DNA of 64,000 nt, taken from the NCBI RefSeq assembly GCF_900445255.1, contig NZ_UAPU01000005.1, forward strand, positions 197,001 to 261,000, given 5' to 3'. Numbering within the stretch: the first letter of the stretch is position 1; each line of letters starts with the position of its first letter. This document shows, in pieces, positions 8,623 through 17,087 of this stretch. The notes under the pieces were generated by a model that was not told where the DNA came from, did no database searches, and saw nothing but the letters and a program-made list of their open reading frames with translations. The DNA is from Anaerobiospirillum thomasii. Its GTDB lineage: Bacteria > Pseudomonadota > Gammaproteobacteria > Enterobacterales > Succinivibrionaceae. The position numbers and the translations under genes were made by a program.

Positions 8623-9741
8623 ATGCCAGCAATAACAAGACAAGGCGACACTTGCACAGGGCACGATGACTGCCCTCCTTCATCGCTTGTAGGCTGTGAA
8701 AGCAATGTACTGATAGACGGCAAACCTGTAGGCGTAGTTGGCAGTACCTATGCACCACATGGCTGTGTCGTGCATGATCCGCATTCTGATGTAATTGCAT
8801 CAGGCAGTCCTACAGTTTTTGTAAATGGCAAGCCCGTAGGTCGTGTAGGTGATGCTGTCTCAATTGGCGGCTCTGTAGCATCAGGAAGTCCTACAGTGAC
8901 AGTTGACTCTTTAGGTCCTGATGATATAGTCAATTTTGTAAAGTGCACTAATAACTACATTGATAATGTAAATAATTTGTCAGATGTAGATGAGGTTATA
9001 TTTGCATTGCCTCAGATCGCAAAAATGGAAGCATTAAGAGATTGCGACAATGAAAATGACAAAATAGGCTGGCTAGAACTATCTAAGATGCTTGCAAAAT
9101 GGCTCGGCAACTTAGGATACTCTCTTAAACCGTCTGATATAGATTCTGGCAATGCACCTATTTTTACTCTTTCAATGGAGCTTGATTGGTTTATGTCATT
9201 TCCCGAATTTTCAATAAGCTACCATACATTTAAACTGGACGCTCTGTCTTATAATGGCCAACAGGAACTTATTAAAAATTTACAAAAGTTAAAAGAATGG
9301 GATACTGGAGGCAATTTTGATTTTACAGTACATGAGCCTAAAGATTGGGAAAAGTATTATTTTAACTTTATATCTGTAAATCTTGTACCTATACCGCCTG
9401 TAAATGGAATGATCGCCTGCCTTGCAAATCATACTATAAGAGCTCTAGTCAAAGGAACAATAAAAATATGTGATAATGGCGTTAGAGAAATAACTGTCAA
9501 TGAGTTATATTTTTATGTGCATGATCTTTTCCAATTTGAAGATGATGCTGATTTGAGGTATTGGAGTAAAAAACAATTAGATTATACAACAGCAACACTT
9601 AGCAAAGATTATATAAATTTACAAAATACACATATGAGAAAATTTAGAGATAAATTCAATATAGGTCATGATTTTTTAGTGCTATCCAAACTATTTAGGT
9701 GTAAAGAGTATGTGCCAGAAGTTTTTAAATTTCATCAATAA
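8623..9741 (+). CDS. PAAR-domain protein with C-terminal extension, candidate secreted effector
   Basis: A 372-residue protein. Residues 1 to about 100 are a PAAR domain: two NGKPVG/DGKPVG repeats, VASGSPTV/IASGSPTV turns, and His/Cys residues (HDDCPP, HGCVVHDPH) that bind zinc at the spike tip of type VI secretion and contractile-tail machines. Residues 110-372 form an alpha/beta region with no obvious membrane segment. Its end (YVHDLFQFEDDADLRYWS, then FRDKFNIGHDFLVLS) resembles the DUF6402 domain found behind PAAR tips; this assignment is from memory and moderate. The start has a clear AGGAG. It overlaps a small membrane-protein gene by 32 bases, suggesting an effector-immunity or effector-accessory pair. 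No other T6SS genes are in the window. Confidence 0.75.
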   Translation: MPAITRQGDTCTGHDDCPPSSLVGCESNVLIDGKPVGVVGSTYAPHGCVVHDPHSDVIASGSPTVFVNGKPVGRVGDAVSIGGSVASGSPTVTVDSLGPDDIVNFVKCTNNYIDNVNNLSDVDEVIFALPQIAKMEALRDCDNENDKIGWLELSKMLAKWLGNLGYSLKPSDIDSGNAPIFTLSMELDWFMSFPEFSISYHTFKLDALSYNGQQELIKNLQKLKEWDTGGNFDFTVHEPKDWEKYYFNFISVNLVPIPPVNGMIACLANHTIRALVKGTIKICDNGVREITVNELYFYVHDLFQFEDDADLRYWSKKQLDYTTATLSKDYINLQNTHMRKFRDKFNIGHDFLVLSKLFRCKEYVPEVFKFHQ

Positions 9742-10090
9742 AATTGATGAATTTTTTGATGGTGTTTTTCTGCTTAGAAACGTATTTGCCTTTTTGTTGT
9801 TATGGATAAGCCCTTTTGTTACTAGCATTATAATGTGTCAATTTATAGATTCTAAATTTTTTGAATGGATGGGCAGTATATTTGTATGGTTAATTTGTAG
9901 TAGTTATTTGTCATGGTATCTTATTATAGAATATACTTCACATATCCACATATACTTAACTTACTTTGTCATAGGTACATCAGCAATATCGTATGTTTGC
10001 TATGTGTTTAAATCTAAAATAATTTTTCTTTTAATACCACTAGTACAAAATTTTATATTTTTTATTTCCGTTCTTATTGCCTTAGCATAA
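9710..10090 (+). CDS. Small membrane protein, possible immunity protein
   Basis: A 126-residue protein with about four hydrophobic segments (roughly residues 22-45, 53-70, 78-97 and 102-124). I recognise no family. It overlaps the end of the PAAR gene by 32 bases and is followed by a strong terminator, so it is the last gene of a two-gene unit. That position and its membrane nature fit an immunity protein for the PAAR-linked C-terminal domain, but this is inference from context only. The ribosome-binding site is weak, consistent with translational coupling. Confidence 0.6.
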   Translation: MCQKFLNFINKIDEFFDGVFLLRNVFAFLLLWISPFVTSIIMCQFIDSKFFEWMGSIFVWLICSSYLSWYLIIEYTSHIHIYLTYFVIGTSAISYVCYVFKSKIIFLLIPLVQNFIFFISVLIALA

Positions 10091-10115
10091 AAATTGCTAA
10101 TTTTATAATTTAGCC

Positions 10116-10147
10116 CCTCTACGAGACAACTCCTAGAGGTTTTTTTA
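10116..10147 (+). terminator. Intrinsic terminator after the PAAR/membrane-protein pair
   Basis: CCTCTA (10116-10121) pairs with TAGAGG (10134-10139), followed by eight T residues. Confidence 0.85.
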
Positions 10148-10163
10148 TTTTGTTAGGTTTAAT

Positions 10164-10556
10164 ATGGGCTTATGCCTATTAGGCTACTTTGGCAATGGCC
10201 TTAAGGCTTTCTTATTCACATGCTCAAGTGCGCAGGTACTGACAGTCAAAGATATGAAGGTCAATCGCTCTGCCAGGTACGCACTGAATGATGTAATTGG
10301 AGCTATGCCGATAAATGAATATGTAGGCAAATCCTTATCCACAGTGTCCTTTACTATTACACTATCGCAGGATCTCATGCAGTGCCTATGCTTTATTTTG
10401 ATGTCTTAAAAAACATCTTAGAGAGTGGTAAAGGGCAGAAACTTATCCTTGGTCCTAACTATAAGGGAGAGTATGTTCTTGAGAGCTATGACGAGAGCAG
10501 AAAGCATTTATATGCACCATTGCTAAGATCACACAGCCCTTAAGCGTGGTGAGATT
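10164..10556 (+). pseudogene. Phage-tail gpU-like gene, frameshifted
   Basis: The first 70 or so codons read GYFGNGLKAF, LTVKDMKVNRSARYA and NEYVGKSLSTVSFTITLS. This pattern (VLTFKDM, EFIGP, SFTIVL) recalls the P2 gpU family of phage-tail proteins. The frame then shifts near 10366-10375 and continues as VPMLYFDVLKNILESGKGQ and YVLESYDESRKHLY, again as in gpU, before stopping near 10544. It is therefore a broken gene. With the PAAR gene it suggests remnants of a phage or contractile-tail module in this island. The family assignment rests on motif memory. Confidence 0.5.
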
Positions 10557-10689
10557 GGCAATAACATACCTATGGGCAAGATAAATTTGCTGCTAAATCT
10601 TCTGCCTTCAATTGCCAAAGTTGAGCCAATAAGTTTAATCTGCTATATAAAGATATATTGCAAACTATACCATCATAAATAGATGCAGA

Positions 10690-10809
10690 ACGGTACAATG
10701 ACATAGGCCTCCATGTTGATAAAATTTATGACGACCACCAGGAGACCTAGCAATTTTAAAACCAAACAAAGCTAATGTTACAATGAGGGTTTAAGTTCCT
10801 AGGTATGCA
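10690..10809 (+). mobile_element. Decayed 3' end of an IS4-like element with right inverted repeat
   Basis: Frame-broken codons read LHVDKIYDDH and then PNKANVTMRV-stop, matching the end of the transposase at 6944-8086 (LLVDKIYNTH, PHKIDVTIKA-stop). The sequence ends in TAAGTTCCTAGGTATGCA (10792-10809), which is the reverse complement of the left end at 6853 with one mismatch. Confidence 0.65.
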
Positions 10810-10929
10810 TACTTTGCACAAAATTTGAAAATATTTTATTAAAATTGTTGATCTTATATACTTATTTGTAGCATTTTATATAAAGGACAAAAGAAGTATC
10901 TCAATTTTATATTATTTTAAGGCCTTGCA

Positions 10930-11811
10930 ATGACAGAAAATGTACGTCTTGGACACATGACTGAGATTACTGTAGTGGATATAACCGATCAGGGTGCTTT
11001 TGTTGATGCTCTTGAGTTTGGAGAGCTGTTTGTACCAAGAAGTCAGTTGCCGCACAATTTAATGGAAGGCGACACTCTGCGTGTCTTTCTTTATGTGGAT
11101 GGCAAAAGGGTGCTAGCTACTGCCAAAAGACCATATCTTGAGCTTGGCATGACAGGCAAGCTTAGAATTACCTCAGTTGAGTGCGGTACAGTCTATCTTG
11201 ATATGGGAATTCCAAAAGAGCTCGTTATGCCGGTCTCAGAGCAGCGTGGCAGTTTTGAGGTGGGTCGTGATGCGCTAGTGCTCATAGCCATTGATGACAA
11301 GGGCCGACTCTTTGGCACACAGAAGTTTAATAAATATATAGAAGACAGACTGCCATATGAGCTTAGCTACAAAAAGGGACAGAAGGTAAAGATTGTTGCA
11401 GTATCGCACACTCCTCTTGGCTTTAGAGTTATTGTAGATGACAGTTTTTATGGTCTTTTATATCGTGACAGCGTCTATGGTCAGATAAATATAGGCAAAA
11501 GATATGATGGCTATATTGCCAATATAAGAGAAGACAGACGTGTTGATATATCCATGTCACAGCCTGGAGTTGAGGGTATTGAAAGAGCTTCTCTGGACAT
11601 TCTTTGTCTTATCTACAATCAGGGTGGAACTCTTGATATAACAGATAAATCCTCACCAGATGAGATTGAAGATTATCTGCACATGTCAAAGGGCAAATTT
11701 AAAAAGGCCATTGGTTCACTCTATAAGAACAGACTTATTGTAATCGGCGATGAAAATCTGTCTATAACAGATGAAGGCCGCGCCTATATGGAAGAGAAAA
11801 AGGGCCGTTAG
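10930..11811 (+). CDS. CvfB-type S1 RNA-binding protein
   Basis: A 293-residue soluble protein with tandem S1-like beta-barrel segments (about residues 1-65, 70-135 and 143-210) and a C-terminal winged-helix region (about 220-290), the architecture of the CvfB/YitL family. FVDALEFGELFVPRSQLP and GQKVKIVAV are typical S1 strands. Staphylococcal CvfB binds RNA and affects virulence-gene expression; the role in Gammaproteobacteria is poorly defined. It lies 19 bases ahead of sohB and may be co-transcribed with the sohB-topA-dcd run. AAGG precedes the start. Confidence 0.82.
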   Translation: MTENVRLGHMTEITVVDITDQGAFVDALEFGELFVPRSQLPHNLMEGDTLRVFLYVDGKRVLATAKRPYLELGMTGKLRITSVECGTVYLDMGIPKELVMPVSEQRGSFEVGRDALVLIAIDDKGRLFGTQKFNKYIEDRLPYELSYKKGQKVKIVAVSHTPLGFRVIVDDSFYGLLYRDSVYGQINIGKRYDGYIANIREDRRVDISMSQPGVEGIERASLDILCLIYNQGGTLDITDKSSPDEIEDYLHMSKGKFKKAIGSLYKNRLIVIGDENLSITDEGRAYMEEKKGR

Positions 11812-11830
11812 TATAAGGTAGAAACAGGGT

Positions 11831-12982
11831 ATGGAATTTTTTCTTGATCTTTTAAGTTTCTTTTTAAAGACATTGTCAATTGTAGGCCTTATTGTTTTGG
11901 GTCTGTCTCTTTTGATAATGATTTTAAAGTCCTTAAAGGATGATGTAAAAAAAGGTGTAAAAGAGACACAGATAAGACTTGAGGCTGTAGATCTGCGCCG
12001 TCTGTATAAAAAGCGCAGAAAGTTTATGCAAAAATCTCTAAAGGATACAGCACCTTTTGCCAAGGCCCTTGAGGGTGAGAGCAAAAAGAAAAAGCTAAGT
12101 GAGAAAAAGAAAAAGGAGCTTAGGCTGCAAAATACTAAGGAGCAGCATAAAGAGCATCTTGATAAGCTCAAAGCTCTTGAGGAGCAGGGTGTTTTCTGCC
12201 CGCACAATCTTTTTGTAATCAATTTTAACGGCTCGGTCAAAGGCTCTGAGGTTAAAAGTCTTAGAGAGAAAATTGATGCTATTTTAGATGTGGCAACTGA
12301 TAAAGATGAGGTTATTGTCAATCTGACCTCACCTGGCGGCATGGTTAACAGCTACGGTCTGTGCTCATCACAGCTGTGCCGTATCAGAGACAGGGGTATT
12401 AATCTTGTGTGCACTGTTGACAGTGTGGCAGCCTCTGGAGGCTATCTTATGGCCTGTGTGGCCAATAAAATTGTAGCTGCACCTTTTGCCTATATAGGAT
12501 CGGTAGGTGTCGTTGCAGGTGTGCCTAATTTCAAACGTGCCATCAACAAGCTAAACGTCGATTATGAGCAAATTACAGCCGGCAAATACAAGCGTACCCT
12601 TACCATGTTTGGCGAGAATACAGATGAGGGCAGGCAGAAGTTTAAAGAGGAGCTTGAGGTTATACACAAGCGCTTTAAAGAGCAGATTGTAAGATTCAGA
12701 CCTCAGGTTGATCTTGACAAAGTGGCAACAGGCGAGCACTGGCTGGCCCTCGATGCCAAAGAGCTATCTTTGATTGATGAGATAGCCACCTCAGATGAGT
12801 TTATACAAAGACGTGTGGCTCAGACCTACAACTGTGCTATTAAGCTTATTGTAGCTAAAAAGAGCAAGAAGAATTTTATCTCCAGGGTCAAAGATCTTGT
12901 AAGTTTAAAAAGTCCAGAGACTTATCTTAAAGAGCAGATGGCGTCATCTCTGCACGATGAGCCTTATGAACATATAAGATAA
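11831..12982 (+). CDS. sohB: SohB-like S49 family inner-membrane protease
   Basis: A 383-residue protein with an N-terminal membrane segment (residues about 3-27), a long lysine/glutamate-rich linker predicted to be coiled (about 60-110), then the ClpP-like S49 protease domain. The Ser nucleophile is in SVAASGGYLMA near residue 202 and the Lys base in TAGKYKRTLTMFG near 253, giving a Ser-Lys dyad. It is longer than E. coli SohB (349 residues) because of the charged linker. It is likely a periplasm-facing signal-peptide or membrane-fragment peptidase. It lies next to topA, as sohB does in E. coli. Confidence 0.9.
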   Translation: MEFFLDLLSFFLKTLSIVGLIVLGLSLLIMILKSLKDDVKKGVKETQIRLEAVDLRRLYKKRRKFMQKSLKDTAPFAKALEGESKKKKLSEKKKKELRLQNTKEQHKEHLDKLKALEEQGVFCPHNLFVINFNGSVKGSEVKSLREKIDAILDVATDKDEVIVNLTSPGGMVNSYGLCSSQLCRIRDRGINLVCTVDSVAASGGYLMACVANKIVAAPFAYIGSVGVVAGVPNFKRAINKLNVDYEQITAGKYKRTLTMFGENTDEGRQKFKEELEVIHKRFKEQIVRFRPQVDLDKVATGEHWLALDAKELSLIDEIATSDEFIQRRVAQTYNCAIKLIVAKKSKKNFISRVKDLVSLKSPETYLKEQMASSLHDEPYEHIR

Positions 12983-13002
12983 TACAGGCATAAGGAATTT
13001 AT

Positions 13003-15645
13003 ATGGGAAAGTCGTTAGTTATCGTTGAGTCTCCTTCCAAGGCAAAAATCATTAATAATTATCTGGGCAAGGATTATATCGTCAAGGCCAGTGTGGGTCA
13101 TATACGCGATTTGCCTGTAACAGGACAAAGTGCTGATAAAAAAAGCAAAACCAAGAAGGATAACAGTGCCATAGCCCGTATGGGTGTGGATCCTGAGAAC
13201 AACTGGCAGGCTGTATATGAGATTATGCCTGGCAAGGAAAAGGTGGTCTCAGAGCTCAAAAAACTTGCAGCCGATGCTGACAAAATCTATTTGGCAACCG
13301 ACTTGGACCGCGAGGGAGAGGCCATTGCCTGGCATTTAAAGGAAGTTTTAGGCGGTGACAGTTCACGCTACTGGCGTGTCAAATATCCTGAGATTACCAA
13401 GGCTGCCATTAAAAAGGCCTTTGAGCACCCAGAGCAGATTAATATGCATCTTGTCAATGCACAGCAGACAAGACGCTTTTTAGACCGTGTCGTGGGCTTT
13501 ATGGTTTCACCTCTTCTGTGGACCAAGGTAGGCCGTGGCCTGTCAGCAGGTCGTGTACAGTCTGTGGCTGTGGAGCTTATTGTTGACAGAGAGCGTGAGA
13601 TAAGGGAGTTCAAGCCTCAGGAGTACTGGAATATTGATGTAAATACCAGCACCAAAGAGGGTAGAGCACTGAATCTGTCTTTAACCCATAAAAACGGCAA
13701 AAAGATTGAGATTGGCAATAAAGAGCAGGCTGATGCCATACAGAATGACTTAAAGGGCAATGACAATATTGTCTCAAAGGTTGAGCAGAAGGCCGGATCT
13801 AACAGTGCTCCGCCGCCATTTACCACCTCAACACTGCAGCAAAGTGCCAATCAGAAGCTAGGCTTTAGTGTTAAAAAGACTATGACTGTGGCTCAAAAGC
13901 TCTATGAGAGCGGCTATATTACCTATATGCGTACTGACAGTGTCAATCTGTCACAGGAGGCTATAGCCAACGCCAGAGACATAATTGAGAGAAATTATGG
14001 CAAGAACTATCTGCCATCCAAACCAAATTACTTTAAGGCCAAGCAGTCAGCACAGGAGGCCCACGAGGCCATACGTCCGTCACATGCAGATCTGCTCTCA
14101 GAGCATATTGACGGCGACAGGGATGCCAAAAGACTTTATGATCTTATCTATGCCCGTTATTTAGCCTGTCAGATGGCCCCGCAGAAATATCTTACCACCA
14201 CTATAAGTGTGGACAATGGTGAGTACACTCTAAAGGCCTCAGGCCGCGTCATAGAATTTGACGGCTATCGTCGTGTATGGAAGAGCTCAGTTAAAGATGA
14301 GGTTATCCTGCCAAAGGTGGCACAGGGTGATGTGTTAACTCTTAACAGCATTATTCCATCACAGCACTTTACCAAGCCGCCGGCACGTTTTTCAGAGGCC
14401 ACACTTGTAAAAGAGCTTGAAAAGGATGGTATAGGCCGTCCTTCAACCTATGCTGCCATTATTGCCACTATTCAGGATCGCGGTTATGTCAAGGTAGAGC
14501 GTGGTCGTTTCTACGCTGAGAAAATGGGTGAAATTGTAACTGACAGATTACGTTTCTCCTTTGCCAACCTTATGGACAAGACCTTTACTGCCTCTATGGA
14601 GGATCAGCTTGATCATATTGCTCAGGGTCTTGAGGACTGGCAGAAGAGCCTTAATGATTTTTACAGGGATTTCTCACTCAATCTTACCAAGGCTGCATTG
14701 CCGCAGGATAAGGGCGGCATGCCTGAGAACAAGATTATACAGATTGATTTAAAGTGCCCTGAGTGTCATAAGTACAATATGGCCTTCCACTCTGGCAAGA
14801 CAGGTAATTTCCTGGCCTGTCTTGGCTATTATGACAAGAGCGTCAAAGCCAAGGACAGATGTAAAAAGACTTTAAATCTTACTGAAATTGATTTAAACGA
14901 CTTTAATGACAAGTCACTTACAGAGGATCAGGAAGCTGATCTTTTAAGACAGAGAAAGCGCTGTCCTATCTGTCAGGCTGCTATGGACAGTTTTTTAATC
15001 AATGACAGGCAGAAACTGCATATCTGCGGCAATGCCCCGCAGTGTCAGGGCTATGTGCTTGAGGATGGTGATTTTGCCTCAGAGATTGATACAGGTCCTA
15101 CCATTGAGTGCGACAAGTGCCATGGCACCATGGTGCTCAAAGAGGGTCGTTTTGGCAAGTATATGGCCTGTACCACAGAAGGCTGTGGCAATACACGTAA
15201 AATTCTTAAAAATGGTGAGGTGGCACCTCCAAAAGAGGCTGCTGTTGATCTGCCAGAGCTTGAGTGCAAGACTCCTGGCTCTCACTTTGTGCTGCGTGAC
15301 GGTGCTGCAGGTATTTTCCTGGCTGCCCACAATTTCCCAAAGGTCAGGGAGACCAGAGCTCCTCTTGTAAGTGAGCTGCTGCCATACAGAGACAGAATAT
15401 CTCCAAAATTCCATTATCTTTTAGATGCTCCTGCCTATGATTCTCAGGGTATACCTACAGAGATAAGATTTTCACGTAAGACCAAGCAGCAGTATGTTAT
15501 GAGCTCTGTAGATGGCAAGGCCACAGGCTTTACAGCCTTCTACAATGAAAAGACCAGGCAGTGGGATATTACTGACAAGTCTAAAAAAAGTGAGGTGAAA
15601 AAAGCTTCACCGCGTAAAAGAGCTACCACCAAGAAAACAGGATAA
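13003..15645 (+). CDS. topA: DNA topoisomerase I
   Basis: An 880-residue type IA topoisomerase that relaxes negative supercoils. The TOPRIM start [20 protein letters not shown], the acidic [12 protein letters not shown], and the active-site tyrosine in [13 protein letters not shown] (near residue 312) are intact. Three Cys4 zinc-finger segments follow: [16 protein letters not shown] and [17 protein letters not shown] basic C-terminal tail ([13 protein letters not shown]) binds DNA. Length and layout match the E. coli enzyme (865). AAGGAA precedes the start. It is followed five bases later by dcd. Confidence 0.97.
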   Translation: MGKSLVIVESPSKAKIINNYLGKDYIVKASVGHIRDLPVTGQSADKKSKTKKDNSAIARMGVDPENNWQAVYEIMPGKEKVVSELKKLAADADKIYLATDLDREGEAIAWHLKEVLGGDSSRYWRVKYPEITKAAIKKAFEHPEQINMHLVNAQQTRRFLDRVVGFMVSPLLWTKVGRGLSAGRVQSVAVELIVDREREIREFKPQEYWNIDVNTSTKEGRALNLSLTHKNGKKIEIGNKEQADAIQNDLKGNDNIVSKVEQKAGSNSAPPPFTTSTLQQSANQKLGFSVKKTMTVAQKLYESGYITYMRTDSVNLSQEAIANARDIIERNYGKNYLPSKPNYFKAKQSAQEAHEAIRPSHADLLSEHIDGDRDAKRLYDLIYARYLACQMAPQKYLTTTISVDNGEYTLKASGRVIEFDGYRRVWKSSVKDEVILPKVAQGDVLTLNSIIPSQHFTKPPARFSEATLVKELEKDGIGRPSTYAAIIATIQDRGYVKVERGRFYAEKMGEIVTDRLRFSFANLMDKTFTASMEDQLDHIAQGLEDWQKSLNDFYRDFSLNLTKAALPQDKGGMPENKIIQIDLKCPECHKYNMAFHSGKTGNFLACLGYYDKSVKAKDRCKKTLNLTEIDLNDFNDKSLTEDQEADLLRQRKRCPICQAAMDSFLINDRQKLHICGNAPQCQGYVLEDGDFASEIDTGPTIECDKCHGTMVLKEGRFGKYMACTTEGCGNTRKILKNGEVAPPKEAAVDLPELECKTPGSHFVLRDGAAGIFLAAHNFPKVRETRAPLVSELLPYRDRISPKFHYLLDAPAYDSQGIPTEIRFSRKTKQQYVMSSVDGKATGFTAFYNEKTRQWDITDKSKKSEVKKASPRKRATTKKTG

Positions 15646-15650
15646 AGATT

Positions 15651-16244
15651 ATGCGCCTTAATGACAGACAGATTTTACAGGCTCTTGATGACAAGAGGAT
15701 CATAATTGAGCCGCGTCCTGACAATGAAAAGGTCAGTGGTATTAGCATCGATCTTACTCTTGGCAATGAGTTTCGCGTCTTTAAAACACATAAGGCCCGT
15801 AATGCCCTAGATCTTGGCAACAGCTCAGCTGTTATTGCCAGCACTATTGATGAGATAACCACATCTCCTATTGTGCTTGATAAAGATGATGAGGGCTTTA
15901 CTCTGCCGCCTGGCGGTTTTGCTCTGGGTGTTACCTATGAGTGTGTAACACTGCCATCTGATATTGTAGGCTGGCTTGATGGCAGATCTTCTCTGGCCCG
16001 TCTTGGTCTTATGGTACATGCTACAGCTCATCGTATCGATCCGGGCTGGTCTGGCAATATTGTGCTTGAGTTTTGCAATGCAGGCCCGCTGACACTGGTG
16101 TTAAGACCGCATATGTCAATAGGAGCACTAAACTTTGAACAGCTTGAGAGTGAGTGTTTAAGGCCATATAACAAGAGAGCCAACGCCAAATATAAAGATC
16201 AGCGTGGCGCTGTGGCATCTAAAATAGCTGCAGATAAGAGCTAA
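15651..16244 (+). CDS. dcd: dCTP deaminase
   Basis: A 197-residue homotrimeric enzyme of the dUTPase fold that deaminates dCTP to dUTP. The signature [20 protein letters not shown] and the catalytic Glu of NIVLEFCN are present, and length is as in E. coli (193). No dUTPase-style C-terminal P-loop motif is present, so it is monofunctional. It begins five bases after topA and ends before a bidirectional terminator. Confidence 0.95.
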   Translation: MRLNDRQILQALDDKRIIIEPRPDNEKVSGISIDLTLGNEFRVFKTHKARNALDLGNSSAVIASTIDEITTSPIVLDKDDEGFTLPPGGFALGVTYECVTLPSDIVGWLDGRSSLARLGLMVHATAHRIDPGWSGNIVLEFCNAGPLTLVLRPHMSIGALNFEQLESECLRPYNKRANAKYKDQRGAVASKIAADKS

Positions 16245-16280
16245 ATGCACTTTTACCCAGGCTTTTCATCACTAATAGAC

Positions 16281-16325
16281 AAAAGGCTGTCTAATAAAGA
16301 TGCTCCTTTTAGACAGCCTTTTGTG
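16281..16325. terminator. Bidirectional terminator between dcd and kdpE
   Basis: AAAAGGCTGTCTAA (16281-16294) pairs with TTAGACAGCCTTTT (16309-16322). The flanking A and T runs suit termination from both sides. Confidence 0.85.
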
Positions 16326-16390
16326 TTACAGATACAATTTAACAGATAAAACGCTCTTAAAAAAAGAGCGGTAAAGGGCTTTAGTGTAGT

Positions 16391-17080
16391 TTAAATAACA
16401 AGACGATAGCCTATACCTGTCTCTGTTATTAAAAAATCAGGATCGGCTGGGTTATCCTCAAGTTTTACTCTAAGGTGATTCATATAAATACGCAGATAAT
16501 GCTGATGCTCTACATAGGCAGCTCCCCATACATTTAGCATAAGATGTCTTTGCGTCAGTACTTTGTTGGGATCTTTTAGCATAACCTGTAAGAGTTTATA
16601 CTCAAGCTTGGTAAGATGCACAATCTCATCATTCTTATATATACAATGTGTACTCAAATCAACTTTTACATTCTTACCGAGATTTATAATATTAGAGGTA
16701 ATTCTGTCACCATTTGAACAAAGGCGGCGCAACTGGGCCCGGATTCTGGCTTTTAGCTCATTAGAGCCAAATGGTTTTATAAGATAGTCATCGGCTCCAA
16801 GATCAAGAGCTCCCACCTTAGACAGCTCACTGTCACGTGCAGAGAGCACAATAATAGGAATTGCAGAGTATGCTCTTACATCTGATATAAGATTAAGGCC
16901 ATCACCATCAGGCAGACCAAGATCAAGAATAATTATATCTGGATTGCGACATGCGCATTCAATCTGCCCCTCCTTTAAGTCTGAGGCTTCAAAGACCTCA
17001 TAGCCCTCATCTGTAAGCATAACTCTTACAGCACGTCTTATCTGATCTTCATCTTCAATTACAACAATTTTAAAAGCCAT
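16391..17080 (-). CDS. kdpE: KdpE response regulator of potassium uptake
   Basis: A 229-residue OmpR/PhoB-type regulator. The receiver domain (1-120) has acidic EDED, the phosphoacceptor Asp in IIILDLGLPDGDG, and the Lys of YLIKPF. The C-terminal winged helix carries LTKLEYKLLQVM, RHLMLNVWG and YLRIYMNHLRVKLEDNP, typical of KdpE. It is phosphorylated by KdpD and activates kdpFABC at low potassium. It is encoded seven bases downstream of kdpD at the end of the operon. Confidence 0.95.
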   Translation of the reverse strand: MAFKIVVIEDEDQIRRAVRVMLTDEGYEVFEASDLKEGQIECACRNPDIIILDLGLPDGDGLNLISDVRAYSAIPIIVLSARDSELSKVGALDLGADDYLIKPFGSNELKARIRAQLRRLCSNGDRITSNIINLGKNVKVDLSTHCIYKNDEIVHLTKLEYKLLQVMLKDPNKVLTQRHLMLNVWGAAYVEHQHYLRIYMNHLRVKLEDNPADPDFLITETGIGYRLVI

Positions 17081-17087
17081 AATTATC

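Noticed and set aside
6841-10820. ACTTTGCA near both ends of the PAAR island as a target duplication
   Set aside because: At the left it overlaps the inverted repeat, at the right it is a few bases outside; positions do not match a simple duplication.
11716-12342. 208-codon reverse-strand frame over sohB
   Set aside because: It is a shadow of the lysine-rich linker of SohB, rich in Leu/Ser/Phe as expected from the complement.
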